Assembly: GCA_004299465.1 (NCBI GenBank)
Contig: SCST01000723.1
Location: 1 to 7,210 of the forward strand
Length of the DNA: 7,210 bases
Source: Methylovulum sp.
GTDB taxonomy: Bacteria; Pseudomonadota; Gammaproteobacteria; Methylococcales; Methylomonadaceae
Direction of reading: 5' to 3'
Shown here: in pieces, positions 1 through 5,742 of the stretch
How the letters are laid out: each line of letters opens with the position of its first letter
Position numbering within the stretch: position 1 is the first letter of the stretch
Position numbers and translations under genes: made by a program
Notes under the pieces: model-generated
Database searches by the model: none
What the model was told of the DNA's origin: nothing
The model's input: only the letters and a program-made list of their open reading frames with translations

Positions 1-127
1 TTGTGGCACCCATACCAAAATGGAAGAAATAATCTCAAGCTTGCATTATTTTGAGCAGTTTTAGGTTGAAATGTGGTTCATTAAGATGAAAATCGTAAAA
101 ATCATAGATAGGGGTGCGGAATGTCGG

Positions 128-1687
128 CTAAACGACTACGAAGTCTGAGCTAGTCAATTCTAAACCCACACCAACGACAGCGATTTTTATAGTAGCGCCA
201 GCGCCATTACCGTCAGCATCGTAAAACAAATTACCCGTGTGGTTGTTGTAAATCAAATAGTCATTAGCATCAGCGGCGCCGGCGGTAGCTATCACGAAAT
301 TATCTGCTGTGATAGTGGTTATAGAAGTAAAGATTGAATTATCAATGCTGATAGTGTCGTCGGTTACGGAAAAGTCAGTAATAACATCAAAACCAGGCTT
401 TATATTTAGCACAAAGTTGTCTTGTCCTGCACCGCCTGAGATAGTATCACTGCCATAACCACCGAATACCGTATCATTGCCATCGCCGGCAGCGATACTA
501 TCCCTGCCAGCGTCGCCAGTGATAAAGTCATTACCGGCACCGCCGCTTATTGTATCGTCACCATAGCCGCCGACAAGACTATCGCCCAAGGTATCAGTAC
601 CGCCTGTGATAACATCATTACCACCATCACCATATACAGTATCTGCTCCTGTACCTGTAGTAATAGAGTCATTACCACCGCCACCAGTAACATAATCGCT
701 ACTGACGCCGCCGACTATTGTATCGTTACCGCCGCCGCCTGCAATCGTGTCGCTTAAGGTATCAGTACCGCCAACGATACTATCGTTATCCAAGCCACCA
801 CTGACTGTGTCAGAGCCAGCACCTATGATGATGATATCGTTACCAACACCTCCAAAGACAGAATCGTTACCCGCACCACCGTTTACTGAGTCAGCGCCTA
901 TACCGGCGCTGATGGTATAGTTACCCGTAGCCGCAGCAAGAAGGGTAATAGTATCGCTGCCTGCAGCAGTAGTAATTGTATTGATTGCGGCAGTTGTTGC
1001 CGCGGTTATAACATCTGCACCTTGACCAGTTACTATAGTTTGCACACCTGCAGTGGATGTTGCTGTCACAGTGACAACACTTGAACCAGTACTCGTAATA
1101 GTCTGCGCACCACCAGTGGATGTTGCTGTCACTGCGACGAGATTTGCACCAACAATAGTCTGCGCACCTGCACCTGATGTTGCTGACACTGTGGCAAGAC
1201 TTGTACCTGTAGTAATAGTCTGCGCACCTGCAGTGGATGTTGCTGTCACTGTGGCTAGACCGCCCATGCCCGTAGTAATAGTCTGCGCGCCATCCGTGGA
1301 TGTTGTTGTGAGTGTTGCAACCCCAGTAAACGTACTCATGTCAATCGTAACCGCACCTGCACCGGATGTCGTCGTCAGCGCTACACCTGCGGTTGCGAAT
1401 GCAACTTCAAAAAAAGCACCAGTGGTCAAGGTTTGTGCGCCGGCACCTGTGGTATTAATCATAATCTTTTCGATATTAGTAATACCACTCCAATAATTGT
1501 CAGCCGGTGTGATAGCCGCAACTCCAATAGGTGTAATATTCAGCGTATCGGTACCTGCGTTACCATTGAGGATATCGGAAACTCCAAACGTACCAGTCGC
1601 TCCATCATTATAGGTGCCCTCAAAAGTGTCATTGCCAGAGCCTCCAGCAATGCTATCCATATTTGTAGTGAGCGTGAAAGTAGTCAT
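128..1687 (-). CDS. RTX-type secreted calcium-binding repeat protein
   Basis: A 519-residue acidic protein with almost no Cys or Lys, typical of proteins exported by type I secretion. Residues 14-22 carry a first GGSGND motif. Residues about 80-225 form a Thr/Ala/Gly-rich array built on GAQTITTG units about 20 residues apart. Residues about 262-424 are classical RTX nonapeptides (GGAGND, GGGGND, GGYGSD), which fold as a calcium-binding beta-roll. The C-terminal part (425-519) has the DVITDF block often found after RTX arrays and ends in DFVVV, an acidic residue followed by hydrophobics as in many type I secretion signals. There is no N-terminal Sec signal, which fits this route. The start is supported by AAGGAA at 1693-1698, five bases upstream of ATG. 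No enzymatic domain is visible, so a surface-layer, adhesin or matrix role is more likely than a toxin or protease. The ABC transporter, membrane fusion protein and TolC partners are not in the window. Confidence 0.9.
   Translation of the reverse strand: MTTFTLTTNMDSIAGGSGNDTFEGTYNDGATGTFGVSDILNGNAGTDTLNITPIGVAAITPADNYWSGITNIEKIMINTTGAGAQTLTTGAFFEVAFATAGVALTTTSGAGAVTIDMSTFTGVATLTTTSTDGAQTITTGMGGLATVTATSTAGAQTITTGTSLATVSATSGAGAQTIVGANLVAVTATSTGGAQTITSTGSSVVTVTATSTAGVQTIVTGQGADVITAATTAAINTITTAAGSDTITLLAAATGNYTISAGIGADSVNGGAGNDSVFGGVGNDIIIIGAGSDTVSGGLDNDSIVGGTDTLSDTIAGGGGNDTIVGGVSSDYVTGGGGNDSITTGTGADTVYGDGGNDVITGGTDTLGDSLVGGYGDDTISGGAGNDFITGDAGRDSIAAGDGNDTVFGGYGSDTISGGAGQDNFVLNIKPGFDVITDFSVTDDTISIDNSIFTSITTITADNFVIATAGAADANDYLIYNNHTGNLFYDADGNGAGATIKIAVVGVGLELTSSDFVVV
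416..904 (-). repeat. RTX nonapeptide array (beta-roll coding repeat)
   Basis: This encodes residues about 262-424 of the RTX protein. The units follow the GGxGxDxux pattern (u = large hydrophobic) and recur every 9 residues, 27 bases. Two interruptions break the register, at GGTDTLSDT (about 307-315) and GGTDTLGDS (about 362-370). They are nearly identical to each other, which suggests that a larger block of about 55 residues was duplicated. Confidence 0.85.
1015..1441 (-). repeat. Degenerate tandem repeat of about 60 bases, Thr-rich protein repeats
   Basis: Inside the RTX gene, units of 57-63 bases encode roughly TVTATSTAGAQTITTG. GAQT-type cores fall near residues 83, 133, 154, 174, 193 and 214, with a diverged copy (GAVTID) near 111. 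The spacing is about 19-21 residues where regular. Copies are visibly similar at the DNA level (stretches such as GTGGATGTTGCTGTCAC recur on the plus strand), so copy number may vary between strains. Such Thr/Ser beta-strand repeats are known in secreted surface proteins, but I cannot name this repeat family. Confidence 0.75.
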
Positions 1688-1704
1688 AATTATTCCTTAT
1701 TCGT

Positions 1705-1720
1705 GTGAGCGTGAGCGTGA
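1705..1720. repeat. Short GTGAGC hexamer tandem repeat
   Basis: GTGAGC, GTGAGC and GTGA follow one another about 17 bases upstream of the RTX start codon, in its 5' untranslated region. No function is known; it could be simple-sequence expansion. Confidence 0.5.
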
Positions 1721-1875
1721 AAGTTGAGCTTGAGACCGTCGCGCTGGGCAATTTACTTTCCATGACATCAAAACCACTCAAGCGTTAATATTTATCCTCT
1801 TTTTTTTAAAATTGCTCTGTACGTTAATACACATACTGAGCAGATATTTTTTGAGTACTGCTTATTGTTACGTTA

Positions 1876-2260
1876 GTGCGGCAAGCGAAGTTTGGCGTTT
1901 CTAGCAGGGTGAAAGTTCCTGTTGGGTAAGGTCTAGTCAACCACCACCCGTATCGAGTGTTGCGTGTCCGGCGGAGCGTTGCGAGCCGGTTACCGATATT
2001 TCTGGGGGACTGTCGGTGTCCAGGGACGTGGCATGTGGGGAGAGAAACGGACTAATACATAACTCTGGAAATATATCCAATAATTCTTGTGCTCAACAAT
2101 CAACCTAAATGCTGCATTTATTGCTGAATAATTATCCGAATGATTTCAAAAGTTGGATACTAGAACTTGCGAGACCTCATCAGTTTCCTGATGGTCGGAG
2201 TAAGGTATGCGGGTAGTTAGCCACGTAAAGGGAAACCTGACACAGAGGCAAGCCGAAACC
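1876..2260 (+). ncRNA. Possible group II intron 5' domain remnant or other structured RNA
   Basis: This stretch has no reading frame of any size, yet it is more GC-rich than its flanks and contains several hairpins. It starts GTGCG at 1876, matching the GUGYG 5' end of group II introns. Stems seen are AGCAGG (1903-1908) with CCTGTT (1918-1923, one G-U pair) around a GTGAAAGTT loop, as in domain I of many bacterial group II introns; CCGGC (1968-1972) with GCCGG (1985-1989); and CATCAG (2178-2183) with CTGATG (2188-2193), flanked by GAC/GTC. I could not find a domain V hairpin or a reverse transcriptase, so an intact intron is excluded. The 3' limit is arbitrary and set by the transposase remnant. 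Another structured RNA, or degraded transposon DNA, is equally possible. Confidence 0.3.
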
Positions 2261-2263
2261 TAA

Positions 2264-2443
2264 AGTCCACCAGATGCAAAGCCTAAACCGCCTGGTTTTC
2301 CAAGCACGGATCACCGTCGAACAGGTCATTTCGGGGTGAAACGCTGCCGGATTGTCGAGGATGTGTTTAGGAACACGCGCAAAGGTTACGATGACCTCGT
2401 CATGGGGGCATTACTTAATAGAACTCGGCATAGAAACGCTTAG
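2264..2443 (+). pseudogene. Remnant of DDE transposase C-terminus
   Basis: An open segment of 59 codons after a TAA and ending in TAG at 2441 encodes GVKRCRIVEDVFRNTRKGY followed by DDLVM. This pattern (VKR-RIV-D-FRN-KGF-DLVM) is the C-terminal signature of IS5-like transposases with a DDE_Tnp_4 domain. In the family the next part is normally a MEIACGLHNLR-type helix; here it is shortened to MGALLNRTRHRNA, so codons have been lost. The part before (KPKPPGFPSTDHRRTGHFG) also looks shortened. There is no start codon with a ribosome binding site, and the catalytic DDE residues upstream are missing. Family assignment is from memory of the motif; that this is transposase debris is fairly sure, the exact family less so. 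Confidence 0.6.
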
Positions 2444-2658
2444 CGTTGACGCTAATTCGGATAATGTCTAAGTACCATTTAAGTGTGGGACTAAACACCT
2501 AGAATCCAGGTTATATCGCCGACTTTATGTGCGATACCGTACCGACGATGTTTGATGTTTCGGCTAATCTTTTTTTGGGTTTGTAAAACATCACACCGTG
2601 CCCAACCAGTCTCGAAACTTACTGAGATACCGATCATTTTTAAAGAGTTGAGGATAGT

Positions 2659-3198
2659 ATGAAAAGATTAATTCCAATTGTAGCCGTGCCTTTCTTGAGT
2701 GTAACACTCGGGGGTGCTGCTTATGCGACTGATGTTCAGGAGAAACAACAGGAGCTTATCGAAAAACAACAGGAGGTCAAAGAAACACAGAAGGAACTCC
2801 AGCAGGAGAACCTAAAGGAATTGACCGAGCGTGTCCAGGCATCCAACGAGTCGATGCAGCAGGTGAGCCGGGCCAGCAAGATCATCGGTACTACTGTGAA
2901 AAATCCCAAAGGCGACAAGCTTGGCGATATCAAGGAGTTAGTGCTCGATCCCGAGAGCGGCCATGTGGTCTATGCTGTAGTTTCCTTCGGTGGCGTATTG
3001 GGTTTGGGAAATAAGCTCTTTGCCATTCCATGGAAGGCGCTGCATTGGACTCGCGATAAAGAATATTATGTCCTCGATTTGGATAAGGACACCTTAAAAA
3101 ATGCGCCTGGGTTTGATAAGAAGCATTGGCCGGACAGTTCAAGCAAATGGGATCAGCAGCGCGAGGAGATTGAGCAGTTTTATCGCGTCACCCCTTAA
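2659..3198 (+). CDS. Periplasmic PRC-barrel domain protein with coiled coil
   Basis: A 179-residue protein with three parts. Residues 1-23 are a Sec signal peptide (MKR, hydrophobic core, AYA before TD). Residues about 26-68 are rich in Glu, Gln and Lys with heptad character (EKQQELIEKQQEVKETQKEL) and should form a coiled coil. Residues about 70-145 are a PRC-barrel: SKIIGTTVKNPKGDKLGDIKE, then VLDPESGHVVYAVVSF and KLFAIPWKALHW are the usual strand pattern of the domain. PRC-barrels are small beta-barrels first described in the photosynthetic reaction centre H subunit and in RimM; exported versions are common in proteobacteria and have no settled role. A GAGG sequence precedes ATG at suitable spacing. 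A 109-base gap separates it from the next gene, so it may be transcribed alone. The coiled coil suggests oligomerisation (inference). Confidence 0.85.
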   Translation: MKRLIPIVAVPFLSVTLGGAAYATDVQEKQQELIEKQQEVKETQKELQQENLKELTERVQASNESMQQVSRASKIIGTTVKNPKGDKLGDIKELVLDPESGHVVYAVVSFGGVLGLGNKLFAIPWKALHWTRDKEYYVLDLDKDTLKNAPGFDKKHWPDSSSKWDQQREEIEQFYRVTP

Positions 3199-3307
3199 CG
3201 GGTTATCAATAATGTGGTCAGGCGCTAGGCCGACTTGGTTGGCTTAAGAGCATGACGGTTTCTTCTTCAAGGCATAGGCCTTATCCCCTTTTCATAAGGA
3301 ATAGAAC

Positions 3308-3751
3308 ATGAAAAATCTAACGAATATAAATACTATCGCCCGTTCAAGTCTGGCGCTGGCCTTAGTTATGGTCATCTGCTCCCCGCTACAAGCGCAATCC
3401 GCCGAGTCTACGGAGACTAAAAAAGCGACGGATGTCAAAATGATGGAACGCTGCCAGGGCATGAATGAACAGAAACAGAAAATGCTGGATGACATGAAGG
3501 CTCAAGACGCTTTACTCACCGAGCAGCTAACCAAGATGAATAGCGCGCCGGATGACAAGAAGGTGAGTCTGATGGCCGCTGTTATCACGCTCATGGCGGA
3601 GCAGCGGATCGCCATGAATGCGCAAATGGCAAAGATGGAGACGGAGAAAATGCAGCACATGCAGATGATGGGCAAGGAATCTATGTCGCAAAGCCCTATG
3701 ATGAAGGGTATGGATGAAAAATCCGGGAATGCTAAAAAAGAACAGAAATAA
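3308..3751 (+). CDS. Methionine-rich periplasmic protein, function unknown
   Basis: A 147-residue protein with a Sec signal peptide: a basic start, hydrophobic core LALALVMVIC, and likely cleavage after LQA at residue 29 or QSA at 32. The mature part is helical and charged, and about one residue in six is Met, concentrated in the C-terminal half (QMAKMETEKMQHMQMM, then MSQSPMMKGM). One Cys lies near residue 49 in MMERCQGM. No known domain is recognised. Met-rich periplasmic segments with a few His can bind Cu(I) or serve as a sink for oxidised methionine; both are only suggestions here. AAGGAA lies eight bases before ATG, giving a sound start. Proteins of this general type (MMERCQGMNEQK) seem to be recurrent hypothetical proteins in environmental proteobacteria. 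Confidence 0.8.
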   Translation: MKNLTNINTIARSSLALALVMVICSPLQAQSAESTETKKATDVKMMERCQGMNEQKQKMLDDMKAQDALLTEQLTKMNSAPDDKKVSLMAAVITLMAEQRIAMNAQMAKMETEKMQHMQMMGKESMSQSPMMKGMDEKSGNAKKEQK

Positions 3752-3804
3752 CTGCCGGGCGCCACAATGTAGCGCAACACTTTCCAAGTTAAGCAAGTTG
3801 GAGA

Positions 3805-3827
3805 CGCCGGAGTAGGCATATCCGGCG
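3805..3827. repeat. Perfect 7-bp inverted repeat (CGCCGGA/TCCGGCG)
   Basis: The arms at 3805-3811 and 3821-3827 surround a nine-base loop, just downstream of the Met-rich gene. It is GC-rich enough to fold in RNA, but there is no T tract straight after, so it is not a clear intrinsic terminator. It could be a weak terminator, an mRNA-stabilising hairpin or a REP-like element. Confidence 0.4.
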
Positions 3828-3869
3828 CGCATTCCAGCCTGGTTTGGCGGCGGGTTGGGGCGGTTTTTT

Positions 3870-4190
3870 ATGGCAATGATGTTAGTGAGTTTCGGTTTGA
3901 ACGAAATCTGGGAAATGGCGCAGATGTCTGCCTACGTTGAAACAGCGTCAATTTCCTGGACAAGTACAACCGCTCTTTGTACGCGGGCGGCGATGGGTGA
4001 TGTGGGAATCGTCTCGAGCATTTACGCCACGGGCGCGCTGGCCGCAGGTCGTATACGGCATGTATGCCTGTAATGGCCGGGGCTTGGCGTGGATCTGTGG
4101 CCGCTACTCCAAATGATATTACCGCCTCCGTTCACGTTCTGGATTGCCCGGAGCTGGGCTGACCGTAGCGCAACTAAAGGCTCTTTATGA
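3870..4190 (+). pseudogene. Decayed multi-span membrane protein gene
   Basis: The first part, from ATG at 3870, reads MAMMLVSFGLNEIWEMAQM and continues through MGDVGIVSSIYATGALAAG, two membrane-like segments. It then reads GRIRHVCL and stops at TAA 4071. A different frame at about 4049-4081 reads SYTACMPVMAG, and the original frame resumes as LGVDLWPLLQMILPPPFTFW and runs to TGA at 4188-4190. Together these look like one protein split by two small frameshifts, probably with an internal deletion between two AAG-coding stretches, since a four- or five-span protein would be expected to be longer. A TTG at 3855 would add five residues (MGRFF) in the same frame. I do not recognise the family with certainty. 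The TGA overlaps the ATG of the next small gene, which suggests that the two were once translationally coupled. Confidence 0.55.
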
Positions 4191-4300
4191 TGAATCAAAC
4201 AGACGGGTGGATGAGTGGAGGGATGTGGGTGTGGACAGTGGCCGGCATCCTGGTTGTAGTCCTGTTGGTTGTCGTTATCAACAAGTTGTCCAAAAAATAA
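4187..4300 (+). CDS. Small single-span membrane protein, 37 residues
   Basis: This reading frame is short but well formed. It starts with two ATG codons (4187 and 4190) behind AAAGG (about 4176-4180) at good spacing and ends in TAA at 4298. The N-terminus (MMNQTDGWMSGGMWVWT) is polar with Trp and Met. Residues about 17-31 are a hydrophobic helix (VAGILVVVLLVVVI), and the end NKLSKK is basic, so the C-terminus is predicted to be cytoplasmic by the positive-inside rule. Its ATGA overlap with the upstream pseudogene stop supports real translation. The function is unknown; small proteins of this form often associate with larger membrane proteins, and the natural partner may have been the product of the decayed gene. 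It could also be used independently now. Confidence 0.65.
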   Translation: MMNQTDGWMSGGMWVWTVAGILVVVLLVVVINKLSKK

Positions 4301-4302
4301 TT

Positions 4303-4317
4303 CAGCGCTTGGCGCTG
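4303..4317 (+). other. Perfect 6-bp hairpin CAGCGC-TTG-GCGCTG
   Basis: It begins two bases after the stop of the 37-residue gene, 38 bases before the DUF302 start. It is a compact, stable stem with a three-base loop, but no T run follows, so it is a doubtful terminator. It may protect the upstream mRNA end. Confidence 0.4.
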
Positions 4318-4354
4318 CTGTAAAGTGAACGCTTAACCAAAGAAAGCAAATCTT

Positions 4355-4741
4355 ATGTTGATTAAATTACCTACTGAAAAAACCGTGAGCGAGGTTGCGG
4401 TGGCCTTGCAGGACGCCGTGCAGGCCAATCACTTTGGCGTCATGCAGGTTCATAACCTCAAAGAAACAATGACCAAGAAAGGTGTGGAGTTTGACCGCGA
4501 ATGCCTGATTTTCGAGGTCTGCCAGCCGCAACAAGCGAAGAGGGTTCTCGACCAAAACATGAGTGTCTCTACCGCACTGCCTTGCCGAATTTCCATTTAC
4601 GAGGAAGGCGGTAAAACAGTTTTAGCTACGTTGAAGCCGACGACTCTCCTGGCGATGTTCAACGCGCCGCAACTGGAAGAGGTGGCGCAAGAAGTGGAGG
4701 ATACGATTGTTAAAATCATACAGGAGGCGGCATCAGGCTGA
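4355..4741 (+). CDS. DUF302 domain-containing protein
   Basis: A 128-residue soluble protein, about the full length of the family, with no signal peptide. Family landmarks are the helix VSEVAVALQDAVQANHFGVM (11-30), VHNLKETMTKKG (32-43), the FEVCQPQQAKRVLD block (53-66), which matches the usual E-CNP--A--L motif, and LPCRISIYEEGGKTVLATL (75-93), the typical LPCR-VYE strand pair. The DUF302 fold is a small alpha-beta barrel-like dimer. The biochemical function is unknown; members turn up near sulfur, heme and redox genes. Three Cys residues (50, 56, 77) include the two family-typical positions. The ribosome binding site is poor (AAAGAAAG about 13 bases upstream). It could be co-transcribed with the 37-residue gene, 54 bases before it. 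Confidence 0.88.
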   Translation: MLIKLPTEKTVSEVAVALQDAVQANHFGVMQVHNLKETMTKKGVEFDRECLIFEVCQPQQAKRVLDQNMSVSTALPCRISIYEEGGKTVLATLKPTTLLAMFNAPQLEEVAQEVEDTIVKIIQEAASG

Positions 4742-4800
4742 TTGTCAGGCCTTTGACCGTCCCTAATGCTCGCTTCTTTAATCACTTTCGTTATGGAAAC

Positions 4801-4847
4801 AGGCGCTTAACTGGAAATTTAGCTATAAAACGCCTTTTAGATTTTTT
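4801..4847 (+). terminator. Possible weak intrinsic terminator after DUF302 gene
   Basis: AGGCG (4801-4805) can pair with CGCCT (4831-4835), followed by TTTTAGATTTTTT. The T-rich tail is suggestive, but the stem is only five pairs with a long loop of 25 bases, so the call is weak. Confidence 0.3.
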
Positions 4848-4870
4848 ACGCATTAACTGGAGATTGAGTC

Positions 4871-4925
4871 ATGAAAGAAACACGTTATTAAATTTTTTTA
4901 CGCATTTTTTTTAGCTCTGGCATTA
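4871..4925 (+). other. Out-of-frame lipoprotein signal peptide start of the BON gene
   Basis: ATG at 4871 has a good ribosome binding site (GGAG at 4859-4862, eight bases away) but reads MKETRY and stops at TAA 4889. One base to the right, the frame of the BON gene reads KKHVIKFFYAFFLALALM, exactly the basic-plus-hydrophobic part that should precede the lipobox. Removing one A after the ATG (4874-4876) would join them as MKKHVIKFF. The simplest reading is a one-base insertion or a sequencing error in an A run. No other ATG, GTG or TTG start exists in this frame before 4926. Confidence 0.7.
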
Positions 4926-5189
4926 ATGACTGCCGCGGGTTGCGCATCGACGCAAACGACTGAAGGAACTGGTGAGTATGTTGATGACAGCGTTATCACT
5001 ACCAAGGTTAAGGCGCTGTTATTCGATGACCCCAGCCTGAGATCGGGCGAGATCAATGTTGAAACCTTCAAAGGCGTGGTTCAACTGAGCGGCTTTGTGA
5101 ACTCCCAGGCCGATATTAACAAGGCGGTTGAAATTACGCGCGGCGTCAGCGGCGTGACCTCAGTCAAGAATGCCATGCGCCTCAAATAA
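4926..5189 (+). CDS. BON-domain lipoprotein, OsmY-like
   Basis: The ORF from ATG 4926 has 87 residues, but MTAAGC at its beginning is the end of a lipoprotein signal peptide: LMTAAGC is a lipobox with Cys6 as the lipidated residue. The true protein should start at 4871 (see the separate entry). After a short linker, residues about 19-87 form one BON domain: DDSVITTKVKALLFDDP, INVETFKGVVQLSGFV, then ADINKAVEITRGVSGVTSVK and a final NAMRLK strand. BON domains occur in OsmY and related periplasmic or outer-membrane proteins, bind phospholipid or membrane surfaces, and are induced by osmotic or envelope stress. The next gene begins 11 bases after the stop, so these are likely one operon. If the frameshift is real, the exported protein is probably not made, or is made only at low level. 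Confidence 0.82.
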   Translation: MTAAGCASTQTTEGTGEYVDDSVITTKVKALLFDDPSLRSGEINVETFKGVVQLSGFVNSQADINKAVEITRGVSGVTSVKNAMRLK

Positions 5190-5200
5190 GGGACGCCATC

Positions 5201-5431
5201 ATGAAAAACACAGACAAAGCAGCTAATCTTGCACATGAGACTTTCGATAAGATTGCCGACGCCAGCAGCCATGCTGCGGAAGCGCTCGGCGAAAAAGGCG
5301 AACAACTGAAAAGTGCCGAGCAGCACTTGATGAAGAATTGCCGCAGTTATGTCCGCGACTACCCCATAGCATCGCTGGGTATCGCGGCAGCGGCGGGCTT
5401 TCTGCTGAGCCGTCTGTTGAGCCGGCGTTAA
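5201..5431 (+). CDS. DUF883 family protein, YqjD/ElaB-type (copy 1)
   Basis: A 76-residue protein. Residues 1-45 form an amphipathic charged helix (AHETFDKIADASSHAAEALGEKGEQLK) with heptad character. Residues about 54-76 are the family C-terminal membrane segment, PIASLGIAAAAGFLLSRLLSRR, with a Gly/Ala zipper and an Arg-rich end. In E. coli, YqjD, ElaB and YgaM are inner-membrane proteins with this C-terminal anchor that bind ribosomes in stationary phase. Whether this copy does so is an inference. An AAGGGA site lies eight bases before ATG. It follows the BON gene by 11 bases. Confidence 0.9.
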   Translation: MKNTDKAANLAHETFDKIADASSHAAEALGEKGEQLKSAEQHLMKNCRSYVRDYPIASLGIAAAAGFLLSRLLSRR

Positions 5432-5498
5432 GCTTAGCATCCATCGTCATGAACCTGGACGCCGTAAATAATATGCGGCTTATAAAGAGGAAACTATC

Positions 5499-5729
5499 GT
5501 GGAAACAATAGACAAAGTATCACATTCCGCACATGAGGCCGTCGATAAGATTGCCAGCGTGGCCAGTCAGGCTGCGGAAGCAATTGAGGAAAAGGGCGAG
5601 CGGCTAAAAAATGCCGAGCAGCATTTGATTGAGGATTGTCGCGGTTATATCCACGACAACCCCATAACATCGATGGGTATCGCAGTAGCGGCAGGCTTTT
5701 TACTGAGCCGCTTATTGAGCGGCCGTTAG
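5499..5729 (+). CDS. DUF883 family protein, YqjD/ElaB-type (copy 2)
   Basis: Also 76 residues, starting at GTG 5499 behind AGAGGA (about 5486-5491). Aligned without gaps to copy 1, 48 of 76 residues are identical, the strongest agreement being in the middle (AEQHL-CR-Y) and the C-terminal membrane segment (AAGFLLSRLLS). The N-terminal helix has diverged more, with more Val and Glu. A Cys at position 47 is shared by both copies and is not something I recall as usual in E. coli YqjD. A product distinct in binding partner from copy 1 is possible; redundancy is equally likely. The gap of 67 bases to copy 1 holds no gene. Confidence 0.9.
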   Translation: METIDKVSHSAHEAVDKIASVASQAAEAIEEKGERLKNAEQHLIEDCRGYIHDNPITSMGIAVAAGFLLSRLLSGR

Positions 5730-5742
5730 ACCGGTAAGCATC

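Larger units (their letters stand above)
5201..5729 (+). repeat. Tandem gene duplication of DUF883
   Basis: The two copies have equal length (231 bases) and lie 298 bases apart start to start. At 63% protein identity the duplication is not recent. Similar tandem DUF883 pairs exist elsewhere, so this may be inherited. Confidence 0.8.

Noticed and set aside
1..127. Terminator downstream of the RTX gene
   Set aside because: AT-rich sequence without a clear stem followed by a T run in the minus-strand direction.
1015..1441. Regular repeats that could suggest a CRISPR array
   Set aside because: The units are in coding register, vary in length and have no unique spacers; they encode protein repeats.
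1053..1496. A 147-codon plus-strand open frame inside the RTX gene
   Set aside because: It is the complement of the repetitive Thr/Ala-rich array; its Val/Ala/Pro-rich repeats mirror the real gene, and it has no ribosome binding site or family resemblance.
1876..2260. Complete group II intron
   Set aside because: No domain V hairpin and no intron-encoded protein were found, so only a remnant or another RNA can be proposed.
2444..2658. Possible gene or regulatory element before the PRC-barrel gene
   Set aside because: Only a short competing stem (AACGC-TTA-GCGTT near 2435-2447) and tiny open frames are visible; no promoter boxes are convincing.
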